Positions 7,857 through 17,113 of a stretch of 33,574 nt of DNA are shown here, one piece after another. This stretch comes from Helicobacter cetorum (GTDB lineage: Bacteria > Campylobacterota > Campylobacteria > Campylobacterales > BB28): contig DZAZ01000014.1 in assembly GCA_022729755.1 (NCBI GenBank), positions 1-33,574 on the forward strand, written 5' to 3'. The notes beneath the pieces are model-generated. The model ran no database searches, was not told where the DNA came from, and saw only the letters and a list, made by a program, of their open reading frames with translations. The translations under genes were made by a program, and so were the position numbers. How positions within the stretch are numbered: position 1 is the first letter of the stretch; every line of letters starts with the position of its first letter.

Positions 7857-9947
7857 TTAATCTATCTTTTCTCTTTTTTTATATAATACATTTGCAATAA
7901 TATCTATTAACTTTTCAAATTCATCTTTTAGATTTTCTTTATTTAATAAAAAGTTATCTTTTTCTTTTTTAACAATTTCTAAATCGTGTTTGGTTATTTC
8001 GCATTGTTTAGTGATTAATTCTAATTTATCATTTTCATTTAAATGTTTTTGTTGTAAACAACTATTTAATTTAATAAGTTTAGTATTTAGTGTATTAATT
8101 AATTCATTTTTTTTAGTTAAAAAATTTATATAATCTCTATATTGAGTGATTATTGAATTGATTTTTGAGGTACTAACTTTATTACCATTTTTATCAATTA
8201 ATTCAGGTCTTTTATATTTACCAGTTATATCTTCATCGATTTCTCCATTGAAATAATCAATAAAATTTTTTGCATTTAAATTATCACTTATTAAAATATT
8301 TAAGAATTTTTCAGCTTGAATTGTCAAAACTAAATTAAATTTATCTCGTAATATAAAATTACCAAATCCCTCTATTAGTGTATTCTGTGAATTTTTAATA
8401 ATCTTATTTAAAAATAAAAAAATATATTTTTGAATTGTTACAATATTCTTATTCATAAATTCAATATTTGATATTTTTTTAAAATTTAACTCTTTTTTAA
8501 GTGCTTGATTTGTAATTATTATAATAAATTTATTAATATTATCTTCACTTTCAAATATTTGATTTTTTAAATTTTCAAGTTCATCTATTGGTAAACCATT
8601 AAATCTCCTCTCTCTTGGGTTTAGTTTATCTTTAATATTAGTACAAAATTCTTTTTTAATTTTGATTTTTTTAACTTCTTGCAAAAGTTTTTCAAAGTCA
8701 AAATTTGGTTTTTTTTTCATTAATACTTTAATCAAAAATCTTTTTATATTTAAATATTCTTCATCAAACTCTTTTAAATTTTTACATATCTCTTTGATTT
8801 TACTCTCTTGAGTTTCAATTAATTCTGGAAGTAATTTTAAATAATCAACTCTGTCTTGTTCAATATTAAGTAGCTCTTGTTTTGAGAATTCATATTTAGA
8901 GTTTAAATTTTTAATTTCAACATCAAGTTCAGTTTTTTTTGTGTTGATAACTTTAATTTCATCTGATAAATCCAAATACTCTTGAGAATCTTTATTTTTA
9001 ATTTTTTGTCTTTTTTCTAATAAATTTTTATGTGTCTCTTCTACATCTTTTAACTCATTTTGACTTTTTAATAAACTATCTTTTAACTCATTTGTTTTTG
9101 TATTTTCTATATTCTTTACTTTTAAAAATTCATACACTTTTGTTTTTGATTCTTCTATCTTAATTTCAGCAATGTCAATTAATTTTAAATATTTTTCTCT
9201 TGCAATAGAATTTTGTCTGATAGTAGTAAAATTAAAAGTTTTATCATTTTCAAGTATCTCTTTTTCAAAAAAATATTTTATAATTTTTATATCAAAAATA
9301 TTATTTGTAGTTGAAATTCTAAGTAAAAAATCACTCATAAATCCAAGAATCATCCCACTTTTTTTACCAAAACTATCTTTTAAAATTTTTTCTATAATTA
9401 AATTAACTTTTTTATAACTTCCATTATTATTTTCTATTTTTATAGAGCTATCTTTTAACTTTTCGCCTATATCAAAATCATTTTCTAAAAGTTTTATAAA
9501 ATCAATCATCAATCTTTTATAAATATTTGAGATATTAAATACTTCTTTTAAAGATAAAAATTTAATATCAATTAAAGATAAATAAAGAGAAATAGAGGAG
9601 TGTAAAAATTTATTTAAACTTTTATTATCAATAAAAACAAGTTTCATTAAATCCGTAATATTATCCTTTTCAATTTTTCCTCTTATTAAAATCTTATCCT
9701 CTTGAATTAAAACAACACCTTGATTGTAATCAAATGCAAGTTGTTTTAGTGCGTCTTTAATAAAACTAGTTAATTCAGTTTCATTTTTATTGTAAATTTT
9801 TAATATCTCGTTTGCATCGCTATATATTTGATTGATTATACTATTTGCACTAGGATTTTTTCTATCCAATAAAATCATTCCACTTTCTTCAAATGAGTAA
9901 ATATGTTCCTTGTAAATTTCAATCTTATTAATTAATTCATTAACCAT
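7857..9947 (-). CDS. Orphan coiled-coil protein of unknown function
   Basis: The 696-residue protein is not recognised. The start is well supported: AAGGA lies 5-6 bases before ATG. There is no signal peptide and no membrane segment, so it is probably cytoplasmic. Residues about 1-250 are helical with scattered aromatics (FDYNQGVVLIQEDKILIRGK). About 255-410 is a long charged stretch rich in Glu, Lys, Leu and Asn with heptad character. About 410-610 looks globular (RERRFNGLPIDELENL; GFGNFILRDKFNLVLTIQAEKFL). About 625-690 is a second coiled coil. I see no Walker, HD, nuclease or kinase motif, so it is not obviously an SMC-type ATPase. Composition is even more A+T-rich and Asn/Ile/Lys-heavy than the neighbours. 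It is a single-gene leftward unit, convergent with dgkA and next to a decayed gene remnant. It could be an accessory or phage-related structural protein, but nothing proves that. Confidence 0.75.
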   Translation of the reverse strand: MVNELINKIEIYKEHIYSFEESGMILLDRKNPSANSIINQIYSDANEILKIYNKNETELTSFIKDALKQLAFDYNQGVVLIQEDKILIRGKIEKDNITDLMKLVFIDNKSLNKFLHSSISLYLSLIDIKFLSLKEVFNISNIYKRLMIDFIKLLENDFDIGEKLKDSSIKIENNNGSYKKVNLIIEKILKDSFGKKSGMILGFMSDFLLRISTTNNIFDIKIIKYFFEKEILENDKTFNFTTIRQNSIAREKYLKLIDIAEIKIEESKTKVYEFLKVKNIENTKTNELKDSLLKSQNELKDVEETHKNLLEKRQKIKNKDSQEYLDLSDEIKVINTKKTELDVEIKNLNSKYEFSKQELLNIEQDRVDYLKLLPELIETQESKIKEICKNLKEFDEEYLNIKRFLIKVLMKKKPNFDFEKLLQEVKKIKIKKEFCTNIKDKLNPRERRFNGLPIDELENLKNQIFESEDNINKFIIIITNQALKKELNFKKISNIEFMNKNIVTIQKYIFLFLNKIIKNSQNTLIEGFGNFILRDKFNLVLTIQAEKFLNILISDNLNAKNFIDYFNGEIDEDITGKYKRPELIDKNGNKVSTSKINSIITQYRDYINFLTKKNELINTLNTKLIKLNSCLQQKHLNENDKLELITKQCEITKHDLEIVKKEKDNFLLNKENLKDEFEKLIDIIANVLYKKREKID

Positions 9948-9970
9948 ATTTATCCTTAAGTTTAAAAATA

Positions 9971-9976
9971 ATTATA
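9971..9976 (-). promoter_or_regulatory. Candidate -10 element for the coiled-coil gene
   Basis: TATAAT on the minus strand ends 23 bases before the ATG at 9947. The surroundings are very AT-rich, with a second similar hexamer further upstream, so specificity is low. Confidence 0.25.
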
Positions 9977-10018
9977 TTACTAAAAATTTATTCACACAGA
10001 TATGCTATTATAATAATA

Positions 10019-10382
10019 TTTTATATTAAAAAGCAAGATGGAGTTCAAAAAGATAGAGGCAAAACAAAATATTATACCAAATATGCTAAATATTTAGGTA
10101 TAACACGATGGTGGAGCGAATTATTGGAAAGTAAGGACGAACTGGAGCAAAGTATAACGAATTATGTCTATAATTACAACCATCATATCAAATATTCAGG
10201 GATATCCAATTGAGTGTTTAGAGAGTTGGTTTAACGAAAAACAAAAGTTGTTTAAAGTTGATACAAAAACATTTAAAAATGCAAAAAGATGGTTATATTT
10301 AAATGATTATAGTAGTGGACTTGACAAGTATAAACATATAAATTATAAAATAGTCTCAAAAATGGAGTTATCTTTAAATTAG
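10019..10382 (+). pseudogene. Frameshifted gene remnant, possibly transposase-like
   Basis: Two adjoining frames read as one broken protein. The first (to a TGA at 10211-10213) encodes a basic, Tyr/Trp-rich stretch: YTKYAKYLGITRWWSELLES, then YVYNYNHHIKYSG. The second, shifted by one base, continues with YPIECLESWFNEKQKLFKV and ends at 10382. Dropping one G of the GGG near 10200 joins them as HHIKYSGYPIECLESW. There is no start codon or ribosome site for the first part; the ATG at 10164 is out of the original frame. The YNYNHH...SGY.P segment resembles the C-terminal end of IS-type integrase/transposase proteins, but no DDE triad remains to prove it. I regard it as a truncated, frameshifted relic of unknown family. 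It fills most of the otherwise gene-free 9948-10425 interval. Confidence 0.5.
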
Positions 10383-10385
10383 CTA

Positions 10386-10394
10386 TGTTATAAT
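10386..10394 (+). promoter_or_regulatory. Extended -10 promoter for the small membrane protein and purM
   Basis: TGTTATAAT is a perfect extended -10 (TG-N-TATAAT), 31 bases before the ATG at 10426. The same nine bases occur in front of the dynamin-like gene. No -35 is evident. Confidence 0.6.
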
Positions 10395-10425
10395 TAAAAA
10401 AGTGATTTTAATAAAAAGGGCTTAT

Positions 10426-10638
10426 ATGTGTGCAGAGAGACTTCAAAGAATTTTGATGGCTGTGGTTATTGGAGTTGTTATAGTGCTATTTAATAGTGGT
10501 TATATGCTATTTGGTAATATTTTAGGTGGATTTGTAATTTTGATGATTTTAGCTTGGGCTTTTAGTAATTTTTGTCCATCTATTTGGATATTTGAAAAGT
10601 TTTTTGGAAAATGCAATTGGGGAAACAAAAGTGAATAG
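10426..10638 (+). CDS. Small membrane protein, DUF2892-like
   Basis: The protein has 70 residues. The start is ATG at 10426, with AAAAGGG ending 5 bases upstream; an in-frame GTG at 10402 has no ribosome site and lies close to the promoter. After MCAERLQRI there are two hydrophobic segments (about residues 9-27 and 30-49), then FCPSIWIFEKFFGKCNW. This resembles DUF2892 proteins, short two-helix membrane proteins often seen alone or fused to rhodanese domains in sulfur metabolism genes. The two Cys in the tail (FCPSIW...GKCNW) are typical of that group as I remember it. The stop codon overlaps the purM start by 8 bases, implying translational coupling. Function is unknown. Confidence 0.72.
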   Translation: MCAERLQRILMAVVIGVVIVLFNSGYMLFGNILGGFVILMILAWAFSNFCPSIWIFEKFFGKCNWGNKSE

Positions 10639-11626
10639 TAAAATAAGTTATAAAGATAGCGGTGTTGATATTGATGCTGGAAACTCTTTGGTTGAACAAA
10701 TTAAACCATTTGTAAAAGAGACTTTTAATAAAAATGTGATTGGTGGAATTGGTTCATTTTCTGGTGCTTTTGCACTTCCAAGTGGTTATAAAGCTCCTGT
10801 GTTACTTTCAGCAACTGACGGAGTTGGAACAAAGTTAAAATTAGCAATTGAAGCGAAAAAGTTTGACACAGTTGGAATTGATTTGGTCGCAATGTGTGTG
10901 AATGATTTGATTTGTAATTTTGGTGAACCTCTGTTTTTTTTAGATTATTATGCAACTTCAAAGTTAAATGTAGCCGAAGCAAAAGAGGTTATAAAAGGGA
11001 TTGCAAAAGGTTGTATTGAAGCTGAGTGTGCATTAATTGGCGGAGAAACAGCTGAAATGCCCGATATGTATCAAAAAAATGATTTTGATTTGGCTGGTTT
11101 TGCAGTTGGAGTTGCTGAAAAAGATGATTTAAATAAAAATAGTGTAAAAGATGGTGATGTTATAATCGCACTTGCAAGTAGTGGTGTGCATTCAAATGGC
11201 TTTTCACTTGTTAGAAAATTGATGTTTGAGAAATTAAATCATAAATTTGACGATGAGTTTGATGGTCAAAAATTAATAGATTTACTCTTAAGCCCAACTA
11301 AAATTTATGTAAAAACTTTTAAAGAAGTAAAAGATAAAGTAAATGCACTAGCCCATATTACGGGAGGTGGAATAGTTGAAAATTTACCTAGAGTTTTACC
11401 ACAAGGTTTAAAAGCCGTTGTTAAAAAAGATGATATTAGAGTTTTAGAAATATTTAAATATATGTCAAAATATGTAGAAGAAGCTGAAATGTTCAGGACT
11501 TTTAATATGGGTGTTGGAATGGTTTTTGTAGTGGATAAATCAAATGTTGATGAAGTTATCGCAAAAACTGGTGGTTATGTAATTGGCAAAATAACAAAAG
11601 GTGAAAAAGAAGTAGAGTTAATTTAA
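10631..11626 (+). CDS. purM: Phosphoribosylformylglycinamidine cyclo-ligase
   Basis: The protein has 331 residues. The reaction is ATP-dependent closure of the imidazole ring to give aminoimidazole ribotide (AIR), the fifth step of purine synthesis, in the cytoplasm. The GTG start at 10631 is preferred: GGGGA lies about 7 bases upstream, and the protein then begins VNSKISYKDSGVDIDAGN, matching the usual PurM N-terminus. An ATG at 10592 would add 13 unrelated residues. Conserved landmarks include LLSATDGVGTKLKLA, GIDLVAMCVNDL, EPLFFLDYYAT, LIGGETAEMP, SSGVHSNGFSLVRK, HITGGGIVENLPR and the C-terminal MFRTFNMGVGMV. The length is normal for the family. It is coupled to the small membrane protein upstream by an 8-base overlap and ends in a hairpin terminator. 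Confidence 0.96.
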   Translation: MNSKISYKDSGVDIDAGNSLVEQIKPFVKETFNKNVIGGIGSFSGAFALPSGYKAPVLLSATDGVGTKLKLAIEAKKFDTVGIDLVAMCVNDLICNFGEPLFFLDYYATSKLNVAEAKEVIKGIAKGCIEAECALIGGETAEMPDMYQKNDFDLAGFAVGVAEKDDLNKNSVKDGDVIIALASSGVHSNGFSLVRKLMFEKLNHKFDDEFDGQKLIDLLLSPTKIYVKTFKEVKDKVNALAHITGGGIVENLPRVLPQGLKAVVKKDDIRVLEIFKYMSKYVEEAEMFRTFNMGVGMVFVVDKSNVDEVIAKTGGYVIGKITKGEKEVELI

Positions 11627-11636
11627 CTCTATTTTC
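11608..11636 (+). terminator. Intrinsic terminator overlapping the purM stop codon
   Basis: TAGAGTTA at 11613-11620 and TAACTCTA at 11624-11631 form a perfect 8-pair stem with a 3-base ATT loop. The stem can be extended by weaker pairs, and a TTTTC tract follows. The stop codon lies in the descending arm. The stem is AT-rich but is the cleanest hairpin in the window. Confidence 0.55.
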
Positions 11637-11822
11637 ATTAATCACAAAATAGTTCCAAATTCATATCACATCCCTTACTATAATATCAAGAATGTTTTAC
11701 CAACTGAAACAGTAAATTATTCTCACTATCCACACAATAAAAATTATTTGACTAAAATTATAAAAATAAAAGTATGTATTGAAATTAAAAATATTTTTAA
11801 AACACCTAAAAGAAAAAAATTA

Positions 11823-12821
11823 TTAGTTAAAGTGGGTTGTGAGATTTTTTATTTCACCTCTTAAATTTTTTTTATATTTTTTCACTCTATTTTTTTTATT
11901 TAAAACCCACATAAGTTTTGTAATACTAGCCTCCAAACTCATATCAAAACCGTTAATAACTCCCATCTTTTGCAGTTTTGAACTACTTTTATAAAGTCCA
12001 ATTTCTACACTTCCTTGAGTTGATTGAGTAATATTTACAATGAGTTTTTTCATTTTTTTAGCTTTTTTTAAAATTTTTAAAAATTTTTTATTTTCAGGCA
12101 TATTGCCAGAACCAAAGCTTTCAATGACTATACCTTTAATTTTTTTATTTAATAAAATTTTTTTTAAATATTTTGGTTTACTTGATGGAGTTAGTAAAAT
12201 ATTTGCCACATTTTCATTAATGTCACAATCTAATTTTAATTTTTTATCACTTTTTTTTAATAAGAGTTTTGTATCTATTTTTATATCTTTTTCTATAATT
12301 CCAAGTGGAGGAAAATTGAGTGAGTTAAAAGCATTAAAACTTGTAGTTGAAACTTTTGTAGCTCTATTTGCTCTTAAAATTTTATCTCCAAAGACAATTA
12401 GGACTTCAGGAATATTTTTTTTCGCTACAAAAATTGAATTTACAAAATTTAAAACTCCATCACTCCTTGGATTTGAAATAGGAAGTTGCGAACCAGTAAA
12501 AACGATAGGTTTGGAAAGATTTTTAAACATAAAACTAAGCATTGATGAGCTATAAGCTAAAGTATCTGTTCCGTGTAAAATAATAAATCCATCATAATCG
12601 TTATAAACTTTTTTTATCTCTTTTGCAATTTTTATCCAATTCTTTGGCTTAATATTTGAAGAGTCTATAATTTTTTTGCAACTTTTGAGTTTTAAAATTG
12701 CCAAATTATCAATATTTGTCAAATATTTTCTTAACTCTTTTAATGGTGCTGGTTTCAAGCCATTTTTTGTTTCAACCATTCCAATTGTGCCACCAACATA
12801 CAAAACAAATATTTTTTTCAT
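11823..12821 (-). CDS. ansA: Type I (cytoplasmic) L-asparaginase
   Basis: The 332-residue enzyme hydrolyses asparagine to aspartate and ammonia. Both catalytic triad regions are intact: GGTIGM with nucleophile Thr12, and HGTDTLAY at 83-90 with Thr85 and Asp86. DSSNIKPKNW, FTGSQLPI followed by RSDGVLN, NRATKVSTTSF and SFGSGNMPE also match E. coli AnsA rather than AnsB. There is no signal peptide, which fits the cytoplasmic, lower-affinity type. Lysine content is high, as in other proteins of this genome. It begins 14 bases after the lepA stop with only a weak ribosome site, so it is likely the last gene of the leftward run. Downstream lie about 196 bases before purM with no recognisable gene. 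Confidence 0.93.
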   Translation of the reverse strand: MKKIFVLYVGGTIGMVETKNGLKPAPLKELRKYLTNIDNLAILKLKSCKKIIDSSNIKPKNWIKIAKEIKKVYNDYDGFIILHGTDTLAYSSSMLSFMFKNLSKPIVFTGSQLPISNPRSDGVLNFVNSIFVAKKNIPEVLIVFGDKILRANRATKVSTTSFNAFNSLNFPPLGIIEKDIKIDTKLLLKKSDKKLKLDCDINENVANILLTPSSKPKYLKKILLNKKIKGIVIESFGSGNMPENKKFLKILKKAKKMKKLIVNITQSTQGSVEIGLYKSSSKLQKMGVINGFDMSLEASITKLMWVLNKKNRVKKYKKNLRGEIKNLTTHFN

Positions 12822-12835
12822 AACTATTTTATAAA

Positions 12836-14626
12836 TTAATCTATTTTTAAAACTGCTAAAAATGCTTCTTGTGGAAGTTCAACTCTTCCGATTGACTTCA
12901 TTCTCTTTTTACCAGCTTTTTGTTTTTCTAATAATTTTCGCTTTCTCGTAATATCGCCACCATAACACTTAGCTGTTACATTTTTGCCCATAGATTTGAC
13001 TGTTTCTCTTGCTATTACTTTATTTCCAACACTTGCTTGGATTGCAACTTCAAATAATTGTCTTGGAACCAACTCTTTCATAGCCTTAACTAAATCTCTT
13101 CCTCTAGTATAAGATTTATCTCGATGAACTATGATAGAAAGGGCATCTACAACTTCATTTGCAACTCTTACATCAAGCTTAATCAAATCGCCCTCTTTAT
13201 ACTCAATCGGTTCATAATCAAAACTAGCATAACCTTTTGTAGCCGATTTTAGCTTATCATAAAAATCAATTATTATCTCATTCATTGGCACTAAATACTC
13301 AAGCATTACCCGTTCAGGATTGATATAATCCATTTTATTTTGAACTCCTCGTTTATCGTTTAAAATCGTAATAATATTTCCCACATATTCAGTTGGAGTT
13401 AAAACAGTAGCTTTTGCATAAGGTTCTAATATTTTCTCAATTCTACCAACATCAGGTAATTCGCTTGGATTTTGCACTTCAATTTGAGTTCCATCAGTTA
13501 AAATAACTTGATAAATTACTGTTGGTGCAGTTGCAATTAAATCCATATCAAACTCTCGCTCAAGTCTCTCTTTTACAACTTCCATATGAAGCATTCCCAA
13601 AAATCCAACCCTAAATCCAAAACCCAAAGCTACGGAGGTTTCAGGTTCATAACTAATTGAAGCATCATTCATTTTAAGTTTATCAAGTGCATCTCTTAAA
13701 TCTTCAAATTTATCAGTTTCTATCGGATAAAGTCCAGCAAATACAAAACTTTTCACCTCTTCAAAACCTGCAACAGGCTTTTTTGTTGGACTTTTTGCAT
13801 CAGTTATCGTATCGCCTACTTGCACATCTTTTACATTTTTAAGCCCAAGCACCACAATCCCAACTTCACCAGCTTTAATTTCACTTGTTTTAATTGGAGC
13901 TATTGGATTTGGATACATCAAATCATTTACTTGATGTTTTTTGCCAGTTCCCATAACTAAAATTTCTTGATTTTTTTTGATACTTCCATCAAAAACTCTC
14001 ACAAGTGCAACAGCACCCAAATAATTATCAAACCAACTATCATAAATTAAGGCTTTTGTCGAATCATTAGCATCTCCTTTTGGAGGAGGAACTCGTTCAA
14101 CTATCGTATTTAAAAGCTCCTTTATACCAACTCCTGTTTTTGCACTAACTAATATCGCTCCACTACAATCAAGCCCAATAGTCGCCTCAATTTCATCAAT
14201 TACTCTATCAGGGTCAGCAGCTGGAAGGTCAATTTTATTAATTACGGGAATAATCTCAAGATTATTTTCAAGTGCAATATAAACATTTGCAATAGTTTGA
14301 GCTTCAACTCCTTGAGAAGCATCAACAACAAGCAAAGCTCCATCACTACTTTTAAGAGATTTACTAACTTCATAACTAAAATCAACGTGTCCTGGAGTAT
14401 CGATTAAATTTAAAATATAATTTTGTCCATCTTTTTGATAATTAAGCCTTACACTTTGGGCTTTAATAGTAATGCCTCGCTCTTTTTCAATGTCCATTCC
14501 ATCGAGTAATTGAGCTCTCATTTCTCTATCACTTACGGCTTTGCACTCTTGCATTAATCTATCAGCAAGTGTGCTTTTACCGTGGTCGATATGAGCTATA
14601 ATTGAAAAGTTTCTTATATTATTCAT
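12836..14626 (-). CDS. lepA: Elongation factor 4 (LepA), ribosomal back-translocase GTPase
   Basis: The protein has 596 residues, full length for LepA (E. coli 599). GTPase motifs are AHIDHGKST at 11-19, ERGITIK at 49-55, DTPGHVDF at 76-83 and NKID at 130-133. LepA-specific parts follow: [31 protein letters not shown] and the C-terminal domain with [25 protein letters not shown]. The last segment distinguishes it from EF-G and TypA. LepA binds ribosomes and is thought to act in 30S assembly or in rescuing stalled or mis-translocated ribosomes. The gene sits 23 bases after the WD40 gene and 14 before ansA. It is commonly an operon member with unrelated genes. Confidence 0.97.
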   Translation of the reverse strand: MNNIRNFSIIAHIDHGKSTLADRLMQECKAVSDREMRAQLLDGMDIEKERGITIKAQSVRLNYQKDGQNYILNLIDTPGHVDFSYEVSKSLKSSDGALLVVDASQGVEAQTIANVYIALENNLEIIPVINKIDLPAADPDRVIDEIEATIGLDCSGAILVSAKTGVGIKELLNTIVERVPPPKGDANDSTKALIYDSWFDNYLGAVALVRVFDGSIKKNQEILVMGTGKKHQVNDLMYPNPIAPIKTSEIKAGEVGIVVLGLKNVKDVQVGDTITDAKSPTKKPVAGFEEVKSFVFAGLYPIETDKFEDLRDALDKLKMNDASISYEPETSVALGFGFRVGFLGMLHMEVVKERLEREFDMDLIATAPTVIYQVILTDGTQIEVQNPSELPDVGRIEKILEPYAKATVLTPTEYVGNIITILNDKRGVQNKMDYINPERVMLEYLVPMNEIIIDFYDKLKSATKGYASFDYEPIEYKEGDLIKLDVRVANEVVDALSIIVHRDKSYTRGRDLVKAMKELVPRQLFEVAIQASVGNKVIARETVKSMGKNVTAKCYGGDITRKRKLLEKQKAGKKRMKSIGRVELPQEAFLAVLKID

Positions 14627-14649
14627 AATTTCCTCTAAAGTTTATTTTT

Positions 14650-17094
14650 TTAATTAAATAATTTTTCTATATCTTTTGTAATTAAATCTGGTCTAAAGAA
14701 ATATTCATAAATTTTACCAAATTCGATAAATTTAGCCTCTTTCTCTTGTCCTTGATTTATATGATAGCCCACAAATTCGCCACCATTATATGAAGATGTA
14801 AAGTAACCATCTCTATTCCACATAACCCATTCTCCACAACTTCCAACGAAAATATTTAAAACTGGATAGATGGTCTTATTGCTTCCTATTTCTCTTAAAT
14901 CCCAAATTTTGATGATATTATCTTTTGAACCACTAACTAAAATATGTTTGTGACTTGATAAAGCCATAATAGTGTCAGTATGTCCTTCAAATGAAGCTAA
15001 TTCACTTCCATTTAAATCATAAGCTTTTAAAATTCCAACGTGTCCGCCTGAAATTATTAAGCCACCATCACTAAATCCATAAACTTTATGAACAAAGCCA
15101 TTGGCACTACTATCTCTTAAAATTTCTTTGTAGTTTTCTTGATTTTTAGTTAAAACTAAAATTGCATCAAGGTCATTATATCTTCCACCCATTTTATGCG
15201 AAAGTGAATATTTGCCATAAGTTAAAGGCATAACTTTTGAATTATTTACTTCATTATTTTTTAAAATAAAATTCTCTAACGAAAAACTTCTAGTATTAGC
15301 TTTTGTATGGCTTTTTATCGCTACATCACTTAAAACTTCATTTCCAAATAAAATATTTGCTCCATCAATTGAAACACTTGTAACTGGAGCTCCAAAGCCT
15401 ATAAGTTTACCCAAACTTTCGCCATTTTTAATATTCCACATATAAATTTCTTGTGCATCATAACCACCAGCTGTAATTGCAGTTTGATTGTCTAAAAATG
15501 CAACCCCACCTAAATTTTCAATTTGTTTATCAAAACTTGAAACTTGGCTAAAATCACTCATTTGATAAACTTTAGTTTCGATTTTTCTATCATTATCCCA
15601 AGCTGAAGTTAGTAGATACTCACCATTTGGAGAGAAAGCTAAGTTTTTTTGTCTAAAACCTACATCAATACTTTTCACTAAATTTAAATCTTTATCCAAA
15701 ATATTTACAACTCTATCATATCCACCAGTTGCAATATAATTTAAATTTATCGCAATTGAACGAGCATCTTTATGCTCAAAACTTTTTAGTAAATCTCCAT
15801 TTAAATTAAACATTCTTATAAAACCATCATAACTTGCTGAAATAATTTTATAAGTCCCATCTTTATCTTTGAAAATTTTTACATCATTAGTGTCTGATGT
15901 ATTAGCTTTTATAGCTTTAATTAAATTAAACCAAGTTTTGATACTCACATCATTATTAGCCCAAATATACTCTCTTGATTTTTGATAAATTTTAATTTCA
16001 CCATTTTTTAAAGCGGTTGCTAAATATTCTCCGTCTTCACTAACATCGCTTCTTTTTATAACTGAAGTATCTTTTAAAACTTGAATAATCTCTTTTGTTT
16101 TAAAATTATAAATCCTAACAGTTGGCTTTGCATCTAAACTTCTAGTATCAACAACAGCAGCTATTAATAAATCTTTTGTGAGTTCAATATCTTGGATAGA
16201 GCCAAATCCATCCCCAATTTCGCCTCTAATTTCACCAATTAAAGTTTTTTTATATAAATCCCAAATTTTGATGGTTTTATCTTCACTAGATGTAATTAAT
16301 AAATTATCTTTTACCAAAATTTGAGTAATTATTCCAATATGACCTCTTGTATTGATTTGCAAAAATGCTTGTCGTTTTTCTATCAATTCAGCCAAAATTT
16401 CAGCTACACTTTTTTCACTTCTTGAAACTCTTGAATTTGTAGCATTATATAAAAGCTCACTAAATTCGCCTCTTGTGGATTGAATTGGTTTTGAGTTTTT
16501 TGAGAGTTTTATCTTTTGTGTCAAATCTCTTTTATCTTTTAAACTTCTTGTATTTCTATACACACTATCGCACTCTTCATAAGTATAAAAAGAGCTATTT
16601 TTTATAAAAAAGTAATCTAAATAGTTAAATTTATCTGAAACTATTTTATAAATCTCACCCTCATTTATCGCTTTTAGAGTTGAATTTTGAGTTTTAAAAA
16701 TTCCATTTTCATCAGTTATTGCCACAATTTCAAAACCATTTTCACTCTTTTTAAATAGTTTTGCATCTCTTAAATTTGTGCTTAAACTTTCACCAAAAAC
16801 TATCTCTGGATTTAAAATTTTATCTTCACTCGTTTGTATTTCGCAATTATCAACTCCTGAAACCCAAAAACCATCTTCATTAGCAATATGGGCTAAATCC
16901 CCGCCTTTATTTGGCATATATGAAGACCATCTACTGTTTTTATAACTAAACACACTTGATACACAACTAGCATTAAAATTATTCATATTAACGATATCTT
17001 CACTCGCACCAATTAACTTCCAACCCCTATTAACCTCTATTACTTGAGCATTTAAAAACCCAAGTAAAAATACTATTGAAAATAAAATTTTCAT
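14650..17094 (-). CDS. Secreted WD40-repeat protein
   Basis: The protein has about 814 residues. ATG at 17094 is favoured over the one at 17103 because AGGGAG directly abuts the earlier codon and is 9 bases from the later one. A signal peptide (MKILFSIVFLLGFLNAQ) places it in the periplasm or outside. Residues about 18-85 form a GWKLIG...GFWVSG module with two Cys (SCVSS, DNCEI), of a kind frequent in secreted Campylobacterota proteins. About 200-250 is helical and basic. About 250-745 carries WD40-type blades, for example TSSEDKTIKIWDL, AITAGGYD...IYMWN and VSGSKDNIIKIWDL. The last 65 residues (GEWVMWNRDGYFTSSYNGG...GYHINQG...YEYFFRPD) resemble the tail seen after WD40 repeats in some caspase-like bacterial proteins, but no protease domain is present. 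It lies between znuA-like and lepA genes. The role is probably protein-protein interaction; the partner is unknown. Confidence 0.82.
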   Translation of the reverse strand: MKILFSIVFLLGFLNAQVIEVNRGWKLIGASEDIVNMNNFNASCVSSVFSYKNSRWSSYMPNKGGDLAHIANEDGFWVSGVDNCEIQTSEDKILNPEIVFGESLSTNLRDAKLFKKSENGFEIVAITDENGIFKTQNSTLKAINEGEIYKIVSDKFNYLDYFFIKNSSFYTYEECDSVYRNTRSLKDKRDLTQKIKLSKNSKPIQSTRGEFSELLYNATNSRVSRSEKSVAEILAELIEKRQAFLQINTRGHIGIITQILVKDNLLITSSEDKTIKIWDLYKKTLIGEIRGEIGDGFGSIQDIELTKDLLIAAVVDTRSLDAKPTVRIYNFKTKEIIQVLKDTSVIKRSDVSEDGEYLATALKNGEIKIYQKSREYIWANNDVSIKTWFNLIKAIKANTSDTNDVKIFKDKDGTYKIISASYDGFIRMFNLNGDLLKSFEHKDARSIAINLNYIATGGYDRVVNILDKDLNLVKSIDVGFRQKNLAFSPNGEYLLTSAWDNDRKIETKVYQMSDFSQVSSFDKQIENLGGVAFLDNQTAITAGGYDAQEIYMWNIKNGESLGKLIGFGAPVTSVSIDGANILFGNEVLSDVAIKSHTKANTRSFSLENFILKNNEVNNSKVMPLTYGKYSLSHKMGGRYNDLDAILVLTKNQENYKEILRDSSANGFVHKVYGFSDGGLIISGGHVGILKAYDLNGSELASFEGHTDTIMALSSHKHILVSGSKDNIIKIWDLREIGSNKTIYPVLNIFVGSCGEWVMWNRDGYFTSSYNGGEFVGYHINQGQEKEAKFIEFGKIYEYFFRPDLITKDIEKLFN

Positions 17095-17113
17095 AAAATA
17101 CATCTCCCTTTAT

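Noticed and set aside
10164-10382. A stand-alone 72-residue protein from ATG 10164
   Set aside because: There is no ribosome site, its first dozen residues are the wrong frame of the upstream remnant, and the rest continues that remnant after a one-base shift.
10592-10630. Longer purM beginning at ATG 10592
   Set aside because: It would overlap the upstream small membrane gene by 47 bases and add 13 residues absent from PurM. GTG at 10631 has a good ribosome site and gives the normal N-terminus.
12040-12555. Rightward 171-codon frame inside ansA
   Set aside because: It is the antisense of a lysine-rich gene, giving a Phe/Leu/Ser-rich product typical of such shadows. AnsA on the other strand is unambiguous.
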